A stretch of DNA of 64,000 bases, taken from NCBI GenBank assembly GCA_021399445.1, contig JAJTUQ010000005.1, positions 3,100,001 through 3,164,000 of the forward strand, read 5' to 3'. Source of the DNA: Xylogone sp. PMI_703 (lineage: Eukaryota > Ascomycota > Leotiomycetes). Of this stretch, positions 47,557 through 58,389 are shown piece after piece. Position 1 is the first letter of the stretch. The number at the start of each line of letters is the position of its first letter. The notes beneath the pieces were generated by a model that was not told the origin of the DNA, made no database searches, and saw only the letters and a program-made list of their open reading frames with translations. Made by a program: the position numbers and the translations under genes.

Positions 47557-50500
47557 AATCTTTTTGACTCTAAAGAAATTTCTCTACTTATATTTTAACT
47601 TAGATTTTCAGGATTTATTAATCGATTATTTGACGTTATATATTAATACTATATTATTTTTCAGAATAAGCTTAGTTTTAACTTAAGAATTGTTATCAAA
47701 CTATTCTTTCCTTTCAATTCGTCGGCAATAAAGCTTATTTTTCATGTTTATAATAATATCTTCCTTTAAATTGATTTGTCGGGCCCTTATAGTTAATAAT
47801 TTGTTCGTTGACTGTACTTTTTCTTATTTTAGTACTCTCTAAGTCTTATACTTAACTTCTACTAGTAATATCATCTCTGATTTATATACTAAGTTCGCCA
47901 GTAATTGACCTATAAGTACCTTTACTATTACTCGGTCTGCCATAAGGATTCCTAATAATCACGACACCTACTTCCTTGATCCTCCATCTGTAATCTTCGA
48001 TAAAGTGTTCATAATCTATTTATGACTATGTTTAATTATACCATTATTATATAGGTTATAAGCTGACAACAAAACTTTGTCAATATTGTAACTTTCAGCC
48101 AGAATCTCTATATATTTCTTGTTTTCAGAATTATTATTTATTATAAATTTTCTGAATATATTATACTAACAATAATGTCTTCTTATATAAATCGTTGTAC
48201 ACTTGAAGAATTAGTTTTCCGGAGTACTCTTCTTTCTGGTCATCTAGAGAAATGTTCTCTTGCTATAATTAAATAGTTAAATCCCTTATTAGGCAGTATA
48301 TACATAATATCTAAACTGACTGTTTGCCAAAAGTAAACTAAAAATATTAGATATAGTAAATCAGAGATTCTCTCCTCTGTTCTTTTTTAGTATTCCTTAC
48401 ATAAAGTATAATACTTTCTTATTTGTATATATAACTATAGTCATTAATATTTTCTTAAAACCTTATAATAAGTATTATTATATCCTTTATGCTTACTCTC
48501 CTTGTATAATTCCTTCATGATTTCTTACTATTTTTCAGTAGAATTAATTATTCTGGTCCTTGGAATATTCTTGTTAACTCATCAGTATAATATTTAATCG
48601 ATAACTTTGAATTTAAGTACTTTTTGCTTGAATAGTCAGAAATCTTGTTTACTTATACTTTTAGATCTGATTAATGTTAATAAATACTGTATGATTATAT
48701 AGAATTTTTCTCTGTATTTATCTTTTAGTAATTTTTTGGGTTTAACTGATATAATTATTATTTGTATAATATACAGATTTACGTTAATACAGTCTTCAAT
48801 AGCTTGACCATTTTTGATCTCTTTACTTTCGGCCAATAATCTCTAGGATAAGTCATCTGTTACTTTATTCTTTTTTCCTGGAATATACTTAACATCAAAA
48901 TCGAACAATCGAATCTACATAAACTATCTAGTCAACAGAGTACCTAGGATATCGGAAACTGCTTTATTTAATTAAACTATAAGTATATTAATGTTGGTTT
49001 TTACCACGAACTTAATTTTATATAGGTTTGAATAGAATTTCTTGAGAACTTTTAATAATACTTTATATTCTTGTTTTATAACATCATATTTTTACTTAAC
49101 GTTTGACTATATATTACTTTCATACTAGTTCAAGTATTTTTTATTAGTCTCTCTAACTTATATGATAACTCTTCCTCATCTAAGTAAAGAGGTGTTTATT
49201 ATTAGTATAATCATCTTTCCTGATTTATAATCTAATCTCCTGAGCGCTGATAGTAATACTAAGGCCATTTTTAGTTTATTTATAACCTCTTCTTGTTCAA
49301 GGTTTTAAGACTATTTTATACTTTTCTATAATAATCTGTATATCAGTATAATTACTATAGCGAAATCCTTGATCTAAATATAATAATAAACATATATCCT
49401 TAAGAAAGCTCTGGCTTCTTTTTATTTTTATAAACTAATTAATTTAATATCTTCAGAACTTTCATACTGTTAAAATATTTTTCATTAATATTATGTATAT
49501 ACCTTACAATCTTGATTCTTAATATTCTGAACTAAGATTTCAGTCTTATAGTAGTACTCAATCATTTTATATTATATAATACTTTGTTAAAATTCTGAAT
49601 ATACTCTAGAATATATTTTTGGATTTCTGGTACTACTTCTTGGTTATCATATGTTGAATAAGATCTTTTTACTAATATATTGTTCAAAAACAGCTTACAA
49701 ATATAAGGAATAAAGTTTTCTAATATTCAAGTAATAATCTGTATAAACTAAGTTATTAAGTTAATCATTCTTTGAGGTAACTTCATATATTACAAAAAAC
49801 TTATAAAAGTCATAAATCTTGTTATATCTTAGTTTTTTATAGTTAATTTGACTTGATCATATCCTAAAAAGAAGTTAACCAATAAAGTAATAATATATCT
49901 AATAAATTCTTCCATAAAAATGTTTACTGAAAATGACAAATTAATATTCTGTATTATATACTTATTCATTATAATGGTTATATTTATTAATCAGTAAATC
50001 TTCTTAACCTTTTTTTGATTAAGAATTATTTATTCTTATAAGGCCTATAGCTTTACTTTAGTATTCCTTGATTAATACATTCTTATAATATTTATATAAT
50101 CATTAATATTAAAGCTTTTGGTAATAGTATATTTACTTTTTATTATATATTATACTTAATTATTTATATAACTTATAGTAATATTACTTCTGGTTTAATT
50201 ATTCTTACATATGAAAAGTTAAAAATAATTACTTTTTCCTGGTTATACAATAATTTAATGAATAACTTATATTTTTCCAGTATTAATTAATTATTAAAAA
50301 TTAACTTATTTATTTTTTTTAACGTTAAATATTTTTCTTTTTTAATCTTCAAAAACTTTGACATAATCCAGTGATTATACTTCCCGGGGATTATTGATAA
50401 CATTTTTAATACCTTTAATTCTTTTTTTCAATTATCGATTTTGTTTAGTTTACTTTTATTCAAAATTCTTAAATTTACTAATTATATTTTTTGAGCTTTT

Positions 50501-51460
50501 CTCTTGTACATCATCAATAGATAAACTTCTGTAAAAGCCTTGACACTTTCCTAGAGGTCTTATCCTACATATCTTGTTGTTTATATCATCTTAAATATTT
50601 TTATCTCCTTTTCATTTATATATTCTGTATGTCATAAAACATCTCTCGATCTGATAACTTATAATTTTTGTACTTTCACTTTTCGTGTTTTACCTCCTGC
50701 CTTTCTATCATAATATTTAAAGACCTATTTTCTGTCAATATTCAGCTTTTAAGAAATGTTAATTATTCATTTCTTGATTAGTCTGTTTGTCGTTAAATAT
50801 AATTATATTCTGAGAATGAAGAAATATATATAATTATTCTTTTGTTTATATCTTCATTATATATTATAATATATATTTTGTCCTTTTTAAGCTTAAACTT
50901 TATTTAAGTTCTTTATATAAACAAAATCCTTAATATTAGTTTTGATAATACTTTATTTGTAATAAATATATATATAATTATCGATATTAAGCCAATTTTG
51001 ACTTTTATGTTATTATATATATTATTGAATTATTTTTTCTCTTTAATTACTAATATTATCATTATCTCTAGGTTTACTTATACTAATAAACTAAATTCAT
51101 TGATTAACTAACTGATTATAATATTAATTTCTGCTTTAGTATCAAAAAGAGTTTTCTATTCAATAATATCTTCTAATTATACCTTGACTTTAAGTGTTTT
51201 AACTATATAAAGGCGATTTTCTTCTTTTTTAATATATTAAACTTTTACCTCCTTTTTAACTACTAGTTTTTTATGTTTAAATATAAGTTTTTAGAACAAA
51301 TTCAATGATAACAAAATCTTCTCAATTATCAATTTTACTTTTTACTTCAAAACCTTGTCTAAAACTCAGTTCTGACTTAGATTACTCTTCAGTTTCTCCA
51401 GAAATGACAGTTCTTGTTCTACTAGAGTTTTAGAATCTACAAATCTGATTATCTTGCTTT
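47557..51460 (-). pseudogene. Pol of B' (RT, RNase H, IN), continuing from 40162
   Basis: Minus-strand remnants are collinear with B pol: integrase C-terminal region at 47557-47700 continuing past A2 to about 40000, integrase core 47850-48400, zinc region 48380-48540, RNase H 48850-49420 and RT 49500-50300. The RT box reads FLNN near 49670-49695, so both catalytic Asp are Asn. The protease segment near 51140-51160 reads LFDTKAEIN. Confidence 0.82.
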
Positions 51461-51809
51461 ATTTATTATTATTTATTATATTAATAACCATATTTTCTGG
51501 CTCAGAATTATTGTCAACCTTCGTTAACTTCTAATTGCTCAACTTTGGCAACTTTGAGGTAATTAACTTTTTCTTGTTTTTTATTTGTTATTTCAATACT
51601 TTATTCTCTGATTATTACTTATTCTTTTTCTTTGGCCTATTAACCCTCATCATATTTACTTTAATAAATATTTTAGCTATTATAAAGTTTTCAAAGTCAG
51701 ATTTGTCATTGGATAACTTTATTATTAACGATTATACATCTCTAGTAAATATAGACTTTTTATTAGTTTGCGAATTCCTCCTTTATTATAGAATAATTTC
51801 ACGTTAAAG

Positions 51810-53036
51810 AGTATTATAATAAAATTAAGCTTCAAGGACACTAAGACTTTCTTGCCCATGATAAACCCAATCATTCTTCTTATGACAAAGCTTATTAACC
51901 ATATTATTTACAAAAATATCATAACATAATTGTATATAACCTTTTTTGCCACAATAATAACAAATTATAAAACTCCCTTTAGCTACTCATACCCCGACTT
52001 CTCCTTGACTTTATAGTCTTCTGCTTCTAGTAACTACTTTACTGCTCTTATTTAGGTTTTTATTTACTTTGATAATATCCTCTAAAGCCTTTATCGTTAA
52101 AGTTAACATCTTAAACATTTTCATTATATTGTCAATAATCTTATCTTTTTTTATTATAACATCATTAGCTCCTGATATCTATGGATTAAAGATTATTAAT
52201 GGTCAAAACTTTAAGTTTTTAAAGATTTTAACTTTCTGGTTGAAATATTCCATAACTTTATCTATATTTTCTTTTTTTCTGTAATTTTGAACTTCTTTTA
52301 TTATATCATAATTATTATCTTACTCTCTAAAACTCTTAATTAATTTATCGAGATTTATCATTATCTTATTTTTTATGTTTACTTTATATTTCTTGATTAT
52401 TTTTTTACTTACCTAATTCAGAAGTCCTTAGAGATAATACAAACTTAATTCCCAGTTTAAAGCTTCTTTCTTCACCAATAATATCTAGGTTATTTGCATG
52501 AACTCCTTAGTATACGTTCTCAAGTTATCCTTCTCAGTTCTGGGTTTACTCTTGAACACAATTAAATAGTCCAACGTCATTTGTTGTTGTTGTATATCTT
52601 GGTCTCTGAACTCTCTGAGCAAAACTGTTTTAAAAGTTTCCCAGTCCCCTTCCTTCCAAACTTTAAGATTCTTGATAATAAACCTGATTTTCAGATCATA
52701 ATACTAAGTAAACCCCATCTTTTTCATCTCATCATTTGTCCTTTCTCTAGTCAATTTAAACTTGTCCTCAAGCAAATCAAAGAAGTCCATAATGTTCTAT
52801 CCCTCGAAATAAGATAGCATACTTGGGGGGTATAAAGTTCTATAGAGTAAAGAGCTCCCATACAGTTAAAACTGGGACATCCCAGGAGCTCCCTGAGTTC
52901 AGGTTATATTCCTTTCCGTATTCGACATATTGCTTGTTGAATCTGTTGATGAAGTTCTTTCGGCTGACCCATCAGCCGTACATAAATTCTCTGGTCTTTG
53001 ATTATCCTAACCCTCTTGGTCTCGGGACATAAAGAT
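51810..53036 (-). pseudogene. Gag of B'
   Basis: Minus-strand gag, least decayed near its start (52820-53036: QRIYVRLMGQPKELHQQIQQ). The zinc knuckle near 51935-51975 reads CYYCGKKGYIQLCY, where His-to-Tyr, Arg-to-Cys and Cys-to-Tyr each fit a single transition. Confidence 0.65.
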
Positions 53037-53146
53037 ATTCTGAAATAATAGAATAATATTGAATAACAATAGAATAAAATGCTCTGCTGTTCTCAACGCT
53101 TCTTGCGTTATCTGTTTATATATCTTCTTCTTGTCAAAGGGTAAAC

Positions 53147-54214
53147 TTCTATTGTAAGGTCTTCTGTAAGAAAAATTCGTAAAATCTGGTCTATGGACCA
53201 ATCCTTAACATCTTCTAGTAACTTGTTGGAGTTGCTCTATTTTACTAATAAGGTGTTATCTGAACTGTAGGATTTGTTATCTTCGGCCAAGGATATTATA
53301 GATATAGTCCTGGCTTTCTTTGGCTTTCCTTTGTCCTTGTTACTGTATTCATGGGTGGTATGTCTGGCTTGTTTATATTTGTAACAGAGTTTTTTTTCTT
53401 TCTTTTCTTTGTATTGTTCAGGAGTCAGGTTATATTTGTTTTTTCTTTTTGATGATTTGTTATTATGGTTCTTGGGATTTTGTTTTCTTCTTTCTGTGAT
53501 TTTATCGAAGTTTATTAGGTCTCTTTGATTATTGACATAGTTTTTTTGTTTATTTGTCTATAAGGAGTAAAGAATTCTTTTTTTTTTTTCTATATGCTGT
53601 TCATATTAAAAATTGTTAATTTCTTTAGTTTTCTTCATTTGTTTTAGTAAAGTGTCCAGGCAAGGTTTAATTTGAGTTAATTCGTTCTTGACCGATTCTT
53701 TAAGTCTTTTGCGATGCTAAAACATAAGAGTTTTATTCTCTTAGTTAATTAGATTATTTAGTTGCCTGAATCTGGTGTTGTATGTTATTATGGATTTAAT
53801 TTGCTTGAGGGTGTATAATTGTTGTTCTGCTTTATTCGTTTTATGAGGATTACTAAAAATTCTTTTTAATTCTTCTTCAAAGTTATTGACGGATTTGAAA
53901 ATATTGGTTGTATCTTGTTATTTATCCTTATGTCCTGGTGGATATTTTTCTGTATTCTCAGTATAAGGAAAGATTTATTGTAATACTTTATTGTTAAAGT
54001 AGGAGATTATTCAAATGATCTTTTCGAAGTTATTCTTGAGTGTTTGCTTGTGTAAGGACAAGTAAGAGTGGACCTGAAACAGAAATATCTTTAGCTTGGT
54101 TTTCTTGTCATAATATTTCTCGATCTTTCCTAACTCAAGCTTCTTTTTTACGAAGCTGGGTTGCTGGTTCTAGTCTACTCCAGGAGCTAGGGGTACTGAT
54201 GATTCTCTGGTTAT
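53147..54214 (-). pseudogene. Gag and start of pol of A'
   Basis: Minus-strand gag follows the 5' LTR, but the start codon reads ATA (54214-54212) instead of ATG. The zinc knuckle near 53345-53400 reads CYKYKQARHTTHEY. The piece ends at 53147, where the deleted B' begins. Beyond 53280 it is the unassigned post-gag region. Confidence 0.75.
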
Positions 54215-54243
54215 AGTACTTTCGAGTTTCAAGGTGCTTAAAG

Positions 54244-54849
54244 TGTAACGTTCTTACAAGGGTATAGGGTTATTTATTACTCAAATGATAGATGAAGGTA
54301 AAGGGCAAGAGAATATCTTCACAAGGCTTTCGGGTAGTTACTATAAAATGTAAGTATACTGTAAATCAATTAAATTGAGCATAAAGTTCTTATCTATTGT
54401 GAGTTTTATCTGCTTATATAGAGAATAAATTTTTTCTGAGTCTTATTAATCTTATCGATTTTCCTGGGATCCATGGGATCTATGGGATTTGCTTATCTAA
54501 TCTAGGTGTTTGTTTAATTGTTAATATTAACTTTTTGTATATATAAGTAAATTGTTAGTATAAGTAAAAAGGTAGTATTATTTTTCTGATAATATTATTA
54601 CTTAGTTAATATAACCAAAGGGTTAATATTATAATTCCGATAGTATTATTCTTTAGTTTATATAATTTTTTTTATAGTATTAATATTAAATTTGTATTAT
54701 CTTTTTGTTAGTATTAATAATATGATAATATTAATAATACTATAACCAGGACCCTGATTGCTGTCTTATCTTATACTTATTTAATTAAAGCAACAGCTAT
54801 AGAGGCCTTATACTTAAGTCACTTGTCACAACCCTGCGGGGTCGTAACA
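54244..54849 (-). repeat. 5' LTR of A'
   Basis: 606 bp in reverse orientation, plus-strand ends TGTAACGTTC and GGTCGTAACA-type. It is followed by the ATAAT duplication at 54850-54854. It is AT-shifted, with the TAGTAC array largely turned to TAATATTA. Confidence 0.93.
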
Positions 54850-55160
54850 ATAATTAAATTATATTTTTATATTATTTCGATCTTCTAGTTTAATATATAT
54901 AAATTAAAAATCAATTTATAATTGTTTATATAGTTAAATATTAATATAAAATAAGTTAAAAACTAATATAACTTTAAATATAAAATTCTTTAAATATATC
55001 AATTATTTTTTGAAAAATTTTATTATAAAATAATTCTACTTTGAAATATCTATTAATTAATATATTATACTTTATTTTATAATGGTTTGTTGAGTAATAA
55101 ATCAACATTGAAGTAAAAGTGTGTTATTTTGGGTGCACACAGACTTAGGTCCACCCACTG

Positions 55161-55631
55161 TATATAGTCGGAGCTTTTGGCGAGGCCTGTCTAGTGTTGG
55201 CTTCTGAAAGGTGAAGCTGTCCGTCACTTGAACAAAGAAATGAGAATCCAGAAATTACAACTTAAAAGCTAGAACCATTAATGGCTGTAGTCAACCCAGA
55301 AGTGAATTGACCATGCATTCAATGGTCTAAGGTTGGGATTATAAAAAGCTCAATCAAGTTCAACCATATATTCAATGCAAGCTGATAGGGTACTCACAAT
55401 TGTTACATCGCATTGTAACTTTCAAATCCAGTGGTAGCAAATCAGCCAATCAAATAACAGCTTGCATAACTATATATACCTGCCAGTTCATCAGGCTTTA
55501 AAATCATTTTGGCGACCGTCTGAACCTATTCTTTGTTGTTGAATGTGGTAGCTAGCTGTAAAGCTTACCAAAGGAAAGCATCTTATTAGGTAGATCATCA
55601 GATCTCGACAATAAATACAGTACGCATCCAA
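55161..55631 (+). promoter_or_regulatory. Upstream region of the sugar transporter
   Basis: Normal-composition intergenic sequence between the TA target of the fold-back element and the transporter start. A CCAAT box (55446-55450) and a TATATATA stretch (55471-55478) lie about 185 and 155 bp before the start codon, a sensible promoter layout. No other gene is seen. Confidence 0.4.
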
Positions 55632-57400
55632 ATGCTACACAGGTCACAAACAGGCACCTGGATGCCCGCCTGGGTTCCAGAGTCCACTGCTCTCGTCTCG
55701 GCTTTGCTGCTCCTCTGCTCCATGTCCCAGACAGCCACGAATGGGTGCGATGGCACTATGCTCAACGGCTTCAACATTCTGCCATCGTACAATCAGTATT
55801 TTCATCTTACCAACACCACTAAGGGCATCAATACTGCTTCAATCTTTATCGGATCCTTCTTGGGCCTGTTCGTGTCCGGGATCACAGCTGATCGGCTGGG
55901 CAGGAGACCTGCCATTCTCTGGGGCTCCTTGATAACTATTGTCGGTATTATCCTCCAGACCGCTTCGCAGAATGTCGCCATGTTTGTCATCGCCAGGATT
56001 GTTCTAGGCTGGGGCGGTGCCATGAGCGGTGTTGCAGGTGCGGTATATCTGTCAGAGACATTTCCTAACCGCTGGAGGGCCTGGGGCGTTGGGTTGCTGA
56101 ACAATTGCTACTATGTGGGTGGCTTCTTTGCTGCGTTGGTGACCCTTGGAACCAGCCACTGGGAGTCGACATGGGCATGGCGTACGCCATCTCTTTTCCA
56201 GGCCACCTTCTCGATTCTCAGTATTGTGCTTCTGCCCTTTATCCCTGAGTCTCCTCGGTGGCTCATTGCACAAGGTCTATTTGAAGATGCACGTGTAGCA
56301 GTTGCGCAGACAAACTCCAACGGAGATGCTGCTGACCCGATATCTGTAGCACTATACCAGCAAATTGTCGAGACACTCGAATGGGAGAAAAAGGAAGGCA
56401 AGTCAATGAGCCTCAAGGAAATATTTAGGACACCAGCGTCTCGCAAGCGGGTCCTCATTGGGGGTTCCGTAGGCCCTTTCTCTTGCATTGCGGGCAATGT
56501 CATTGCGTCGTATTATCTGGGAGCTGAGCTGGAGACTGCAGGCGTCTCCAACCCAGATCATCAGCTGAAAGCGGTAAGTAAATCCCTATTGATAGTGGTC
56601 TACGAATTCTAATAAGAACAGAATGTTGTGTTGAACGTGTGGTGTCTCGCTTGCTCCCTCGTCGGTACCCAGCTCACTGCATCTTGGGGTCGAAAGCCAA
56701 CAGCTTTACTCTCTCAAGCACTTCTCATTGCATGTCTGTTCATTATCGGTGGCTTATCCAAGATAAATGCAGACAACCCTTCCGGTGTATCTCAAAGCCT
56801 GATCTACGGTAACGTTGCCGTTATGTTCTTGTTCCAAGGATTTTATTCTATTGCATGGACGCCGCTGCTCTACCTTTACCCTCCTGAGATCATGAACTAT
56901 CCGATCAGAGCGAACGGTCTCGCCTTGTCAATCCTTACATTGAACGCTCTTGCGTAGGTTCACATTAAAATCGTGCTGATGGAAGCACCCGTAATAATAT
57001 GATTATAGTACGTTTTTGGTATTTATCATGCCTATCGGTATCGGAAATATTGGGTGGAAAATGTACATGATCAACAGTGGATGGAATATTATCACGTTTG
57101 CCCTTATCGTAAGTGCCAAGCCATCTTTCCTTTCTGTGTTTTAACAAGGGGAAGAGGAAAAGGTGATACCTATATACAGGGCAAAGCTAATATAGGCAGG
57201 CTGTATTCTGGGTCGAGACCAAGGGCAAGAGCTTGGAGGAAATTGATGCTATCTTCGGAGAGAGGCGCTCTACCATTGGTAACGTAGAAGAAATGCGCAT
57301 GGATATGGAAGAGGTGGATATTGGTCAAGTGGATGATAATCTCAGACATTTACGGGATGAAGCTAAATCTGCTTCAACTGTCCATAACCGCAATATCTGA
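55632..57400 (+). CDS. MFS sugar transporter (lactose permease/hexose type), 4 exons
   Basis: Exons 55632-56573, 56622-56953, 57009-57108 and 57200-57400 splice in phase with GT-AG introns of 48, 55 and 91 bp to a 524-residue protein, the usual size for fungal sugar porters. Twelve membrane helices are expected. Visible signatures are NGCDGTMLNG in helix 1, DRLGRRPA after helix 2, YLSETFP and WRAWGVG, PESPRWL at the end of helix 6, the cytoplasmic loop EWEKKEGKSMSLKEIF, SWGRKPTAL after helix 8 and VETKGKSLEEID after helix 12. These are sugar porter family motifs, and the overall style matches the LAC12-like lactose/galactoside branch, though the substrate is not provable. It should act at the plasma membrane by proton symport. 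The first Met is early relative to relatives, so an extra short 5' exon is possible. No damage is seen, unlike the nest about 470 bp upstream. Confidence 0.92.
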
Positions 57401-58389
57401 CCACACGAAGGAGCAAATGATTCCCTCTGAGAATTTCAAGATATCTTACATAGTAGTCTTTCGAATTAAACTAAATAAACGACAGCTAGAGCAATTACGC
57501 TATGTCAAATATCTAATGGTTCCAACATCAAAAGATTACTTCCCAGAAAACTCCTCATTTCCCCGAAATATTTGCAATGAAAGGTTGATTTAGCGCACAT
57601 ATTTTTCTACTCATCGCTTCAAAGCGGTTGATTTAAGGCCTTGTGTTGGCTCACTTGGTGGTTGCACATATTCAACACGCTGGTCCAATTTTAACCACAA
57701 TCGCTACTATTACTCATACTCGTCACTCTGCACATTCAGAGGCTGTTTACGCCGATCATCCATCACTGCATGCTACGATTCAAGCCTCAGCGCAATGGAA
57801 TGGGTCAAATTATGATGCTTACGGATCTGTACAGTACAGGCGTGTGTGCTACTGTTACTATTAACACATTGGTAGGGCTCCGTTCGAGTCGGATCGAATC
57901 GGACTTCGAGTGAATCCGAATCCGATCCGTTTGATTCGCGAATTTGAGCCACGTGACTTGTCTAATCCCTATTAGGAACCAATGTAACTAGTTATTAATC
58001 AATTCTTAATCAAACAGACCAATCAAATTAAGTACAATCAATCCCTACGGATTTGTTCGCATTTATTACGTAAGCGGATCGAGGTCAAAAATTGCGAGTT
58101 CGAATCCGGCGGAATCCGCGGATTCGAACAATCCGCCCAATCCGAACAGAGCGCTACAAGAACTGATGCTGCGCTCATGACATTTACCTAGCCATATTAT
58201 CATGGCTTCAAGAGGTGAAAAAATATCTTAAATCTCATGATATTTTTTAGTTCACGGAGTGTAACTGCAACCAGCAAAATCAGAGCATCTTCATATAGGA
58301 CGTCATTGAATATTCCACGTAAGTTGCTCATGAGTTACGTCTATGGATTTCGAAGAATAGGACTCATTAGACTTTGAAATACAATAGAC
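57401..58389. other. Intergenic region with one MITE-like element
   Basis: 3' region of the transporter and 3' region of the convergent helicase gene. Frames at 57643-57864 have no recognisable product. The only structured feature is the inverted-repeat element at 57873-58156. Confidence 0.5.
57873..58156. mobile_element. Small inverted-repeat (MITE-like) element
   Basis: The left end TAGGGCTCCGTTCGAGTCGG mirrors the right end, read on the minus strand as TAGCGCTCTGTTCGGATTGG. Both arms are dense in CGGATTCG/CGAATCCG words for about 75 bp, and the centre is AT-rich. Length is 284 bp and there is no coding capacity. The terminal pattern resembles hAT-type non-autonomous elements, but I could not find a clear 8-bp target duplication, so the class is tentative. 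Confidence 0.6.

Larger units (their letters stand above)
35777..53146 (-). mobile_element. Family B element B' (minus strand), 5'-truncated
   Basis: The 3' LTR is at 35777-36059 (283 bp, reverse orientation). The internal region is 36060-40162, then 47557-53146 after the A2 insertion (duplication GTATT). It is collinear with element B to about B position 24110, where it joins A' directly. The 5' LTR and leader (about 750 bp) are missing, together with about 145 bp of A', so a deletion removed the junction. It retains gag, pol, the unassigned 3' region and ORF3 in decayed form. Confidence 0.88.
5316..54849 (-). mobile_element. Ty3/gypsy chromovirus-type element A' (minus strand), host of the nest
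   Basis: The element runs on the minus strand, with 5' LTR at 54244-54849 and 3' LTR split between 5316-5841 and 13233-13317. The exact 5-bp duplication ATAAT lies at 5311-5315 and 54850-54854, proving that the segments belong to one insertion. Internal pieces, in element order, are 54243-53147, 35776-34936, 23347-23106 and 17074-13318. These are separated by B', B, the copia element and, in the 3' LTR, A1. About 145 bp of the element is missing at the B' junction, judged against A1. Many stops interrupt it and the gag start reads ATA. Confidence 0.9.
4730..55160. mobile_element. TIR/fold-back DNA transposon (MITE-like), split by the retroelement nest
   Basis: The outermost layer of the nest is an inverted repeat. 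The left end at 4730 begins CAGTATGTGGACTTAAGTCT and the right end, read on the minus strand from 55160, begins CAGTGGGTGGACCTAAGTCT. Similarity continues through a CAACA...ATTTATTA...CAACAAACCATT stretch about 95 bp in. Both ends are bordered by TA (4728-4729 and 55161-55162), as in Tc1/mariner/pogo-type elements. Removing the inserted solo LTR and the A' element leaves about 650 bp with no coding capacity. Both arms also share a TATATTAAA(T/C)TAGAAGATC segment near the centre, so much of the element may fold back on itself. Segments are 4730-4952, 5194-5315 and 54855-55160. No transposase is present, so it is non-autonomous. Confidence 0.7.

Noticed and set aside
51535..51807. 90-codon plus-strand frame (and its mirror at 25450-25722)
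   Set aside because: Antisense shadow of the B gag/protease boundary, rich in Phe/Ile/Tyr from AT-rich composition; no motif.
4740..55150. Mitochondrial DNA insertion or centromere as explanation for the AT-rich block
   Set aside because: No mitochondrial genes, rRNA or tRNA seen; every large segment is assigned to LTR elements with target duplications. A centromere cannot be judged from one window, and intact genes lie close to the edge.
57873..58156. Transcriptional terminator shared by the convergent genes
   Set aside because: Long CG-rich inverted arms with an AT-rich centre and TAG...CTA ends fit a MITE better than a eukaryotic termination signal.
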